This document shows positions 15,601 through 27,700 of a DNA stretch of 64,000 nt, in pieces. The notes beneath the pieces are model-generated. The model was not told the origin of the DNA, ran no database searches, and saw nothing but the letters and a program-made list of their open reading frames with translations. The translations under genes and the position numbers were made by a program. How positions within the stretch are numbered: position 1 is the first letter of the stretch; each line of letters starts with the position of its first letter. Source of the DNA: Ciona savignyi (taxonomy: Eukaryota; Chordata; Ascidiacea; Phlebobranchia; Cionidae); NCBI GenBank assembly GCA_000149265.1, contig CH002902.1, positions 86,987-150,986 of the forward strand, given 5' to 3'.

Positions 15601-15710
15601 AGTGAACATATTCGATTAAAATTAGCCCAATACTGGGTATGTTATACGGTCACTGTACACCATACCCATCTACGGCATTTGATTGCTAAATCAGATTTAT
15701 TTCGTTTCAG
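9661..15710. other. 6-kb intergenic region 5' of the forkhead gene
   Basis: AT-rich sequence with only short random open frames on both strands and no exon that I can tie to splice signals. It lies between the divergent RPS2 and forkhead/zinc-finger genes, so cis-regulatory elements of the latter are expected here, but none stands out by eye. Confidence 0.5.
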
Positions 15711-15754
15711 ATTTAAGAAGATGGAGACGACTGGATCCCACACAAACGCAGGAG
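15711..15754 (+). CDS. probable first coding exon of forkhead/zinc-finger gene
   Basis: A pyrimidine-rich acceptor (ttatttcgtttcag, AG at 15709-15710) is followed by a 10-nt leader, ATGG with A at -3, eleven codons ([11 protein letters not shown]) plus one base, then the donor gtaact. The phase (one base left over) fits exactly the acceptor at 18750-18751 of the next exon, which lacks its own suitable ATG: its open frame begins with a GTG codon made across the junction. Acceptor plus very short leader is also what a spliced-leader site looks like. The 3-kb intron is the main doubt. Confidence 0.6.
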
Positions 15755-18700
15755 GTAACTTGACCTCCCCTTGTAGTTCACTGTTTCCTATGACCCACTA
15801 TTAGCTGCTCTATTATCATCCTCATATGGCCATGCGTGTTGAAAAATACAGTGATCTCACAGCGCATGTTTTATATTGGTTCAATCATCGTCCCGTTTTC
15901 GTCCGAGCACAACCGAGCTCGGCCAGTAGCGCATTGTGACGTCCGAATGGGAAATGACGTAAGAAATATCCAGTTGTCCGAAAGTGTGACTAAATTGAAA
16001 ATAATGTAAAGAGTATTAGTTGTCAATTGCATAGGGAAGCTTAAAACGTTCGACAGGAAATAGTAAGTTTTCACGTCTTAAACCTTTTCCGCGAATACCA
16101 GGGGTTGCATAAAATTTCCGGAAATTGTCTTCCGGTTTACCTAATCGACTATTTAGCTAAATAAAATTGATTAGATGGCGTCTTAAACAACCAGTCGACG
16201 TTAAGGGTCCAGTTTCGGTGTGTAGTTTCCAGTGATATCGCATAAAATATAGCACAGCTTGATTAAAATAGCATTGTTTAGTGTTTACGTTATGCAAATT
16301 GGATGGTTTTATGTTGGGCGTTTTCCTCTTGGTGTCGCCTACGATGTGTGTTGGTTGTTTAGTGTAATGTTTAACATTCCTTCCAAATCTCGCGGGCGTT
16401 TCCTGGTTGGAAGACTCGGATATTTCGTTGCAAAATGTACACAAACGTGGTTCTTTGCGAGAAACCTGGCGCGCAAGGTTAAGAAACGGTTGGGAATGTA
16501 CCGAGAATTTTGACTGACACGATTTCGCCGCGAAAACTCCGCAATTCAAACGTCTAGTTTCATGTATAAGCAATCGAAAATTCCGGCGTCAAAAACAAAT
16601 CGCAGATAACCTTTCTATTAAAACTCTTTAGAAGTGCAGTCGAGTTTGTTGTCGCAGTCTGAACCAACATACAATTGGGTGTTTTGAATAGGTGGTGGGA
16701 AAATTTGTTTTGTGAATATTCTATTGTTTGGTGTTACGATAACAAAGTCTGTTCCCGAGCGTTCGGAGTGTTTCCTATTAAGATACACAGCAATTATTAG
16801 CTAAGTACATGAGCTATTGAGTTACATGTTTTTAACATGGAGTTAATAACCCAAGGGAGGTGTTATGAGCTAACGAAGAGCTTTGTACTATCTTAAAAGC
16901 AACCCCAAAGGGAGAGAGTGTACAATTGAGACGCGTGCTCGTGCCAGATGTGATTTTGTCGTTAATACAAGACTAAATTGTTTAACTCATTGCCTAGAGG
17001 TTCCGCTTCATTTCATAAAGTTGTTGCGCTTCGATTTACCATAAAATTTCTATGTAAGTTTGAGGCTGACTAGCTTTGTATAACGGGAATTATGAACTAT
17101 CGCAGTGGGTTCGAGATAATAATTAGAGAGAGAGAAAGAGAAATACAAAGAGAGAGAGAGAGAGAGAGAGAGATCGAGAGAGAGAGGGAGAGAGAGAGAG
17201 GTTGGTGGATTGAGGCTTGAAAAAAAGGTAATCTCGATGTGTACGTAAACATGTGTGCGGACAGAAATAGTGTCGATCAGATTAATCGGCGACATATGTA
17301 TTGTCGTTTTAGCGTTTAATCAGAACAATGACAATTTTTAAGTGTGAATAATATGTTTATTTTATCGAGACGTCTAAACAGAATTTTTAATATGACATGC
17401 TGTGAACTATTATTTCGAGGAAAATAAGGTTTAAGTTGGTTTTGTGTGCGCAATTTGGTTTGGCGTTTTGTTCGAAGATTTCTTATCATTCTACCAATGG
17501 TTGTCGCCAGCAGTGGTGTCCGAATTAATTACGCGCTGTTTCTGTGAATCACCGCTATACTTGCACACATCACATTTGTATGGATGACGTATATGATGCC
17601 TTGCTGTTTTGTCAACAAGTTGGGTAGTAAACAAGCAGCGCGCGAGTACACGTACATGATAACTGGACACTGGCTACTGCCCAGTTACTGCATTAAGGTA
17701 ATCGACCGAAGCTACATACAGGGTTTCTTTTCTCTCATTTTAGAGCTTAGGTTAAGTGGGCGAAAGGTTTTTTTGTGCCGTACAGTTTCCGAGTTAGTAC
17801 AGCTGAGTTGGAATGTAACGGTTTTATTCAGGTATTATATGTCTATTGTGTATTGTATATGCGGTTTGTTATATTTACAACGCCTTTGTTGGGCCCAGTA
17901 GTTGTTGCAACAAAGGTTAATATAACAATACTTGTTTGTGTTATTGTTCGGATAGGCTTGGGTAAGCGATCCATAGAGCCGTTTTGAAAACAACGCGTCG
18001 TCAAAACGAAACTTTATATCTCGTGTTTTTAATAGAGGCGGCTTTGTCGCCCGCAACAATAACTGTTAAGTTCGATAAACACGACTCAAATTTATTCATT
18101 TTCCGTTTCCTTGTTGCCTAACGTTTCGAAGGGAAATTCGTTCTCTTTATGAACGCCACATCGGGCTCTTGAGACCAGCTCGTCTGCCAGTTACTAGCTT
18201 GTTTACTTCCCGAAATGCGGAAGTTGAAACACGAGATGCTGTAATGTGGATACGGCCGCGCTGGAGAGCCTCGTTTGGAATGGCCGTCCATGGAAGTACA
18301 GCATTATAAAACGGTGATTGAATATCATTGGCTGCGAAGTTTAGGCGTGCATTGGCGGCGCGTAATTATTGTCCGGAGTAGAGAATGCAGTGCGACCACA
18401 CAGCGCTTGGTCGGGTGTATTTGCCTCGCGTGAGAGATAGTTGCAGTAAGCTTTAAACATCGACCGCACGTTGCGCCAAGTTTGGCATCAAGCAGTCGCA
18501 TAGCGTGCAAAGCCGGAGGTGTTACTCTCTCGATCTCAAAAATCGCGTTGGTAGAACCTGACCGTTGTTGTTATTTTCGAGAGAAAAAATCTCCCCGCTG
18601 GGTATATAAGTGTCAAGGTCGCTGATACAATGTCAGTCTCTCGAATCTTCCATGCGCGAATGGTCACAGTATTTTTTTATCTGAATAAATGTTTTCATAA

Positions 18701-21700
18701 TTTCAGGGAAATAGTCAGAAGTAATATAAATATCTGAATTTAATATCACAGTGGACAATCAGGTCCCAGCGAAATCGAGCACAAACTGCCCGAATCTCTC
18801 GACGAAGACCGAGATTAAAAGAGAAAATCGACGGAGAAAGAACGGCGCGAAACCCCGCAAAATAGTTCACTCTGAGTCGAACACGGACGAGTCGAAGAAC
18901 AAGAATCTCGACTTTGTCCTGCAGCGAGTTTTGAAAAACGCAGACCAAGATCGATCCAAGATGATCGACATCCACGAAACCCTGGCGATTTCGCATCACC
19001 AGAGTCCCAAGGGAATGGGAGGACCATCTTCCACCTCCCCCGGTTCAATAGGCTCCCCGACCAACATCTACAGCAGCGAGAGGTCCGAGGAGTGCCAGGT
19101 CACCAGGAGCCCAGAACCGTTTGTCCGAGTGATCCCGAACAGCAACGGATCGGGAGCGACCGGTTCCCACTACGACGGAACAATGCAGAACGGAAGATCT
19201 TCCTCGAGCGAGAGCTTCCTCGTTCACAGGGAACCGAACGCGGCCTCGCCAGGAAAAGAGATGGTAAAAGCAGAAGTATCAGGGTTGGGTTACAACCCCC
19301 ATACCGCATACCCCACTCTGAAATCAAATGAAGACGCTGAGGCGAATTCGTTGGTGCTTCCCACTATGGTTCCAACCACCAACCCAATCATGCAAGCCAC
19401 GATGATTATGACTTCGTCGGATCACAGCAGTCGATTCGGCGAAAAACCAAAACAACCGGGTCGAAACGACCGTTTCAGTGGGAGAGGTATTATTGGATCA
19501 AGCGGGGCTGCCCATCGACTGACCAGCACCCCACCGCCAGAGGAACGGGCGCAATACAAACGCCCCCCTCACACCTATCCTGCCCTGATCGCTTCCGCAA
19601 TTTTGGACAGTCCAGGGCACTTGATCACGTTACGCGGCATCTACGACTACATCATGAATCACTTTCCATACTACAAGTACTGCCACGACAAGTCGGCTTG
19701 GCAGAACTCCATTCGCCATAACCTCAGCCTCAACCAGTGCTTCGTAAAAGGTAAGTTCTATTTTGTATGTTTTTCCCGCTGCGCCTCAAAGCAATTATAC
19801 ACGTGATGTGCCGTATGTTGGAATGAGAGTAGGGAATAATGCGATGTGACACCTTCCTTTGCGCTAAGTAGAAAGCACCCTATGAAACAGACGGCGGCAT
19901 GGCTGGCAAGATACTAGTTTCATTAAATCTCTTATGCACTGTACAAATACATGCTTGTGAATATTATATAAGTTGGAGTAATGGGATTTAAATTTCTTGG
20001 TGCTGAAAATACTACATTAGTGTACCGTTTTATATAATGGGTCTCAAAGCATGTATACCAGAACGGCAAAACGGATATGGTGGGGTTGTGTATTAAAATA
20101 GCTTCAAATCGCATTTGAAAACCGTGCGTTTTTTCTTCTGTTTCGGAAACCGATCGTACTTTATAACAATTAAAGTTCCAAGAACACCATGAATTGAAAT
20201 CGACGTAAAACGGAACAATGCATCTGACTCAGTCGGTATAAAATACACACTGCTGCCGTTATGACTGTTGCCCGCTTCGCGCGCCGTGCGCATCGCATCG
20301 GTAGGCACGATTTCGCAATCGGGGAATAACCGCTTCATTTACTACAGTGCCGAGATACGAGAATGCGGCCAAGTCGAACTACTGGACCATGACGCGGGAG
20401 GGATTTGAAGAGTTCGGAAACGAAAACAGCTTCAAGAGACGGAGACGCCGAGGTGCTGCTCTCGCTCCTATTTCTGCTTACAAAGCAAAGAAATATCAAA
20501 ACGAGGGTACGATCGGGCTTGTTCTTCCCGACTGCGTGCTTTACCCTGTTTCCCGAATTCTCTAATATAAATCACCGCGTTTGAATTTCCATCGTTTGGA
20601 ACATACATTATTAGCACTTACCTGTCTCCTACAAGCTATTAGGTTGCATATATGAAAGGATGGACGGCCTGCGCGCTGTCAAAATACGGTTTCAGGTTGC
20701 ACAAAATAATGCGTGATGAAATGTTATTGCTGCAGGCCGGTCCGTACTATACAATAAGGTAATTAATCAAGCTTTCCGTGATCAGGCAAAAACGGCGGGA
20801 AAACGAAGCCAGCGCAAAACGACCCGAGCAAGCACGCAGGCATCCCAACTACACAGTCAAACAGCGTTAACGTACCCGAGGGGGCTTACTCCATACCCTT
20901 CCCGCCTCAACTTATGGCGCTAGCCCCAGGGGCGTGGGGAAACCCCGAGGTAAACGCTCTTTATAACGAGGAGAACAAAGGGAGGAAGCGGTCAGGGAGT
21001 CCGAATGATAAAGAGGGAATCAAGCACCCAAGAATGATGGTGCTCAAACAAGGAGACGGACCAAGCTTAGGTAACTTGTATTTCTTTGTGTTGGTTTACG
21101 TGGGACGCCTCTCATGCTGTTGCACCGGAGAGCTAATTTCGTTTCGGCCTACTGTCGCTATAAATACACAAATCGCGTGGGTTCTCATCTAAACAAACTT
21201 TCTAGAGTCGCGTCCGAGACTGATTGTATCTCTCGTTAATAAGCCGCGGTGTGTGCTTGCATAGATTTCCACACCGTATATCTCGCGTTTGTTTGTCACA
21301 TGAGTACTGTCTACGCAAACAAAAAGCACAACAAGGCGTCATCAGTAGGCCAGTAAACATTATTAGTAATGTTTTGGCCGGGCTCACTCTGAAAGTATGC
21401 GCTGTCGTGACGTGGCCACGCGAACCGAGCGTTCAGTGACCGATTTATGACGCAATAGTGATCACTCACCGGATACACTGACCGGATGTGCTACGTAGCT
21501 TCACCACTCACTTTTGTCATGTTGCAGACAAACAACTGTCGTGTTTAGGCTACGTCACGTATAGTTCATATGTGTTGTAGCGACGTGACACGTTGTCGGC
21601 AGAGTTATGCCTTCTTAGCACGCTATACCGCGCTGAACAACGTGCCCAGTTTTTAAGCCGATTATCAATGACACATATGATTCGAATTTATTTGTACGTA

Positions 21701-24700
21701 CGCCTGAGTCAACTTTACTATGTATACAGGTGGGATCAAAGGCGATGAGCCGAAAAGGCCAAATTCCCTATCCTCCGTGGAAGAGATGCAAGGAACACTA
21801 AACAGCTTCAGTAAAACCCTTCTGGACTCCAACATGGCCACCAGCAAAGCGAGAAACCCCGGCTTTCTTCCCACCACCTCCCAGCAGTGGATAAGCGCCG
21901 CACAACGCAGTTTGATCGGTGAGTTTTTTTAAAATTCTACTAGAATATCAAAGTGTTAACGAAAATGTATCTACAGCATCTACAGGTATGATGATGCCCT
22001 CGCTTCAAACGTCGGTCTCAAATGAGAACCTTTATGCAAAATCCCAAGGATTTGAAGAAGCCTATAATGAGACGCCCGTTCTGTTGGAAAACATCGAGGT
22101 AAGTCCATTGTTTTTACAAGCTAATGAACTGGTTTAACCCACTGAAACCCTCGCAGATTGGCAGCGAAGTGACGATCAAATACGATAAGAGCGAGATTCC
22201 CATCCACCATTTTCGATGCCGGTTCTGCCCGTACACCTACGTCAGCAACGGATCGCTTCTGCTGGAACAACACGCAAGGCTGATCCATCAGATCGAACTT
22301 GCGAACGCGAAGGCGAAAGCGGTCGCCTCTGCCGTTCTCTCCAAATCCCAGGAAGACCGAATGGCCTTCTCCGCCGCATCAAAGTCGAAAGGTGGGTGGC
22401 CGGTCACTTGGCCGATAATTCGATGGTAATGATGAGTAATGGAGGACTAATGGCGCTGTTTTGATAGATGCAGCCGACAGGATGATGACCCTTCAGAACA
22501 TGGTATCTGGAATGTCGCCGAGGTCTGTAATGGCGGCCGCGCAATCAGGAGCTCAAAGTATTTTGGCGGCCGCGCAAGCATCAGGTTAGGCAGCTGCCTT
22601 TCCCCCTATTTGTGGTGAATGACAGAAGTTATGAATATTAATATTGTTATTCCCAGGAAATGCCAGCGCTCCTTTCCCATATTCGGGTCGCTTCGCCACT
22701 GGGCTGTTGGACGAATCCGTTATCAGGTCGCTGGCGGAACAGGTGAACTGCAGTCAGCATTCCGAGATGGCCAGCGAGCAGCAAAGTGGCTTGGACGCTT
22801 ACGCTTATCAGCGACAGCAAGCAATTAACACGATTCAACAGGCAGCTGCTGGTAAGAGCACGTCAAACTTGCACACATACCCAATAGCTTAAACCGTGTT
22901 TAACGAAAACTTACACACAGGTGCATCGTCAGCACCCCAGGAGCAGCTCAGATTGTTTTACCAACAACTGGCGATGCAAAATCCATTTTTGGCCAATTCC
23001 GCCAACTCTGCGGCATTTGCTGCTGCCACCGCAAACTTTCCAAGACAAATGCCTTCGCCAGACATGGAACAAGCCTCCCAGCTTAAGAATTTGTGGCAGT
23101 ATCAACAAAAGATTCTCGAGCTTTCCCAAATCAAAACGAACTCGGAACAACGTGAAGAATCAAGGACTCCGGAAAAGCGGCCAAGCTCTTTACCACGTAA
23201 GCCCTTCACGACTTGTACGGCAAAACACGGCCCCGGTTAACCCTCCCGCAAAGCACAGTTGTTGACCTTTTTTCTTTTTCAGAGAATGGAGCACACGCAG
23301 CTGCCTCCTCCCCCTGCAGAAGCCCGGCTTCAAACCCCGAAATCGAAGCCGAATCAAAGAAAAGCATCCACGCTTGGGTAAGTACTCGACCAGTGTAATG
23401 TTTTTCACCTCCGCACAACCTACGGAAAAACAACAACATTATAAATCCATCGTCATGCAGAAGCAATGCGGGCGATGTGACTTCACGGCAAAGGGCGTTC
23501 ACGGACTCGATTTACACTACCGGAAGGCCCACGCGTCCTCCGAGGTCATCACGTCATTAAGCGCGAGTTATGAGTCTGATGTCATCCCCTGTGGAAGGTC
23601 GGCGCCGAACTTGGACTTGACAACGTAAGTTAAATGTGTTTACAGTTTGATCTCGACTACTTGATTTCCCAGCGGGCCGCAGTCGGTTCGATCCGGCCTT
23701 GTTAATGGCTGTTAAATCCGATGTCGCTTTAATCAGCGCTAACTTGGAGCGAATTCCTAAGCATCAGCGGTTGATTGGCTGGCACTCGCGCAAGGCGCAA
23801 ATATCTCTTCTATGTATATTTGTAGCATCGCGTGCGGTAGGCGTTTTGTGCGCATACTTGCACACTAGCGCGCGGTTAATTATAGGCGGAGGGATCGAGC
23901 ATTTAAGACCGATTTATTGTGTAAACACACCGCGACAGACGGAGACAATCCAGGCCGTAAACAAACCATTGATCACAGCGAAAGTTTCATTATGCCGTGC
24001 TGGCTAAAAACCAAATTTTATTGAGCGCCATTTCCCGTCGATTTCAAAACCGCCAATGTGCAAAACATAAATAAAAATCGTGTCGCTGTCAATGGGATTG
24101 GAAACCGAACGTTTTGCTCTTATTTACCGAAGCTAAATGATTTTGAGGCTTTTAACCAAAAGTGGTCAACATCTTACGTCAGTCTACGTCATGGGTGGAT
24201 CGCTAAACAAAGAATTGAAAAACGCGAAGAACAAAACTGGAATTTATAGTTTTTTTGTGGTCTACTCTTCACATTGAAAAGACCGATAAACAAGTTTATC
24301 TGTCGACAACTAAGTGTAAAACACCAAGCGGTACGAATACCCGGCCGCGGTAATTTCACTTCAGCGGTTTCCTTTCTTTTACATGAATCCCGAATCTTCG
24401 TTGAAAATTTGTTTTTGTTTCTTGGATCTGGTCAAATGTCGCCTTATCTCGATGGTTCGCCGGATTCGATTTGAAGTAAACAGCTCCGTTATTTGTTTGA
24501 CCATAGGCAACCTTTGTCACGTGAGAAGCCTTTTGTGACGCACGTTGCTTTCTCCGCGGCGACCGTGATTACTGAAAACAGTGAAGAGAAAAGATTTATT
24601 TCGAAATTACGAGATTTCGAAACTTTTACATTTGTTTGACTATTTGCGGTCACTTTGCCTGAAGAACTTGCCGAATTATCAGATTACGCAATGGAACTGT

Positions 24701-27700
24701 AACGAGGCGTTTGTTTGTTTTATAGCCCGAAATCGCATCGTGTATGAATCAGCTGTTTTTGTCTGCCCCATCGCGTGCTGAGCGTCAGTATCTGATCCGA
24801 GCGAGTGAGTTACCTTCCCCATAACTCAGCACTGACCTTGCGATTGTGTACGGAGTTCCATGTTTTCCTGCGGGGAGAATAGCTTCGTGTAAACAACCCA
24901 AGAACTTTGCTTGCGGATGACTCAACCGACAGGCGCTTTAAATGACGCAATTCGAGTTTCTCGATAACACGCGTTTGGAATGCGGAAATTTTGACAACTT
25001 CTTGCCTTCGATCTGTAAACTTCCCGAGTTTGTTTTTCTCGCCTGCATAACTTAATGCCTGTCCTCGCTTGCGGTTTTATTCACTTGGATTTTTTCTGTA
25101 AAATTCAAAGCCCGGATTTCCTAGCGCATTCGAAATTGTTTACTGGGGTTTTCAGTGGGCGATAAATATGTTAAAGTCTGGGGCTCCCCGCTGGTGCGGA
25201 ACCTTCTTTCGCCGCCCCGCGTGGATCATGCACCTGGTTGTTGTGGGCGGTTCTTCGGGTGATTGACGGGCGCTTCGCGTGCGAAACCCGGCTCATTTTT
25301 AAGCTAAACACTCGGGCAAGTTACATCACGAAAATAAACATCGCACGCGAAAGCTCCGAACAGCTCGCACGCAACTGAGGCTCAGATCGCCGCGGGCCCC
25401 ATATCGCCGGCGATCAGTAGATGTTCAATTACAAATACAGACAATGGGGAGGAGACGGGCGCATAAACAAGTTCCGAATGGGTCCGTCCTGGAACCAAAA
25501 GTTGCCGTATAATAAACAAAATCGTAAGGTAGGGCATTACACCAAATCCGAAAACTGCGAAGTCACTGCTATTAGCATACAGGCGGGTCGGAAGACGCAA
25601 ACATGAATCAACTTTGTGTACGGTAAGTTCGGGCGCGACGCGGGGTTTTCAGAAGCTCGAAAATAACCTCAAGCTGTGATAAGCATCTATTTTAATACTC
25701 TCAATTTTGAAAATATCAGGCGACGCAATAACATTTCCCTCGAAATGATTAAACTTGCGAATTGCGACAATTTGAATAGAAAGCGAGAATCGAAAAGAGA
25801 CATCGGAGAAGCCCTTTTCTCGATCGGGATTAATCACATGTTGAAGAGTGGTGGTGCTTTTCGCCTTTAATCGGTACGATTGTCAGTTCTAAATTTACCG
25901 ACTCGAGTCCGGTTTGGCTTGTGTACGGTCGATGGTTAACATAAACATTCCGTGAGAAGGATTTGTGCCACTCGATGCCGAGCTTCGGCATTAGCGCGAC
26001 CGCTTGCGTGAGAGCGGACTGGAAGCCGAGCTTGTATCGTGTATCGCTCATAACAACAGCACAATAAAATCCGCGACGATAAACACGAATTTGCAAACAC
26101 TTAATCGGATCGGCGGTGAGTGCTCGTGTTACCGTATTACGGGGCTTTGGTTTTGTTGCTGTTTGATGCGAAAATTAGCGGAATAAATTGCCGGCGACAT
26201 AGGGTCGTGTAAGGTTCCCAGTGATGTGAAAACAGCGCCCCGTAAAGGTCACCGAAAGACGATTCGACAGCATCGCGTGCAACCGACCCGGCGATCACCG
26301 TGCGATATCTCACTACGCCGAATATTCCAAGCTTTCGTGTACGTCAAAACGTCTTAAATTAGCCATGGCAGTGGCTTCTTTGCCTCATTAAGCCGTGTTA
26401 TCCCATTCACTCCTTTTACGGAGCGCGGTTTAATTATTGTTAATAAACATCCTCTTGTTTTGCCTGCCATCGCGAGACTCCGTTCGCTGATGCCACGGAA
26501 ATTACCGAGCGCGGAAGACGAAGTGGAATCGGTAATTAAATCGAATTTTGACGGATGAACTTTTTACTTACACTCGTCTTCTGAGTAATCGGCGGTCTAG
26601 TTATGCGCTGTGTTGATCGGTTGAAAAATGCGCCGCTTGCGTGCGAGCACTCGCGTGACAAAACCCACTGTAGCCATCTTGTAACTTAACCCGCTTGTTA
26701 TTTTGTTTACGTTCGATGCTCGGAGTCATGGTCTTCTCTCCTCCTTCGCTCCCGTTGCCGCTCCGCCTCTCTCGCGTGCAAAAGACTAGCCACGGTGGAT
26801 GTGCGGCGCTAGCGGTGCGTGGTTGTTGGTGTGTGCGTGTGCACCGTCGCACTTGAAACCTACTCAGTCATTTGACGTCAGAATGAGTAATAGTGATTGG
26901 ATTTATCTCGGATCAAGCGGGAATAAAGCGATCCGCCTCTGCGCCTAACAAAGCAGCCCGAATGAGTTAATCTCAACGAATTCTCATTAAGTCCAGAGTT
27001 CAACTAAAGTTACTTTTCCTCGTAGTTATATCCCGTATACATTACAAAAAAGGTCCCGCCCTTGAATATGCGGGAACATAATCTTGGCCATTTGTACCGA
27101 GATTAAATTATCGCGTACTATCTCAAAGGTTTCGATCGCGTGCAGTCGTGCCGACCGCGATTCGAATTCCTGAGCAGATTTCCGACATTATATGACGTAT
27201 GTGTTTAGCGGCCGGTCGTTGCTATAGGTGCTTTGTACAACAAGCGTGGCGATTACTAGTTGTGACTTCGCCCGTCGACTTAGCGAATTTCGCTCCGAAA
27301 CTTTTCGGATTATCGCCTGAGATACCACGCGAATGCAGTTACGCGCGGGAGATTAGGCAACTTAAGAACAACTCTATTCGCACGGCACAAAACGCTATTT
27401 AAAGCCTCCGTGCGGTTCGTCGAAAGAGCCAAATACGGGTGGCTGGGCGAAACGAGCGATTAGGTCGTCAAATAAATAACACACGAGCCGACGTAAACAA
27501 ACGCTTCTCTGCGGTGAAGCTGCCTCTCACGCGAGGTTTGGGCCCCAGTCACGCAAGCCTAACATATAGCGCACCGGCACGGGAGAGCGAATTCATGTTT
27601 TTATTTACATTTTCTGGTGGTCCGCCCGCCGCTTCGCACGCTAGCTGGGAGCGAGCCGAGTTATAAGACAAAGGGTTTCGTTTCCGTCGCAACACACAAT

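Noticed and set aside
16157-16573. 138-codon open frame on the minus strand
   Set aside because: It overlaps an open frame on the other strand, has no domain or signal peptide, and no splice signals extend it. Length alone is not enough in this sequence.
17584-17901. 105-codon open frame in intron 1 of the forkhead gene
   Set aside because: It has a second open frame shifted over it, no recognised motif and a random-looking mix of hydrophobic residues. Treated as chance.
22896-23265. Extra overlapping open frames in the forkhead/zinc-finger exons
   Set aside because: Several frames are open on both strands because the exons are GC-richer; only one frame joins across all splice sites and carries the domains.
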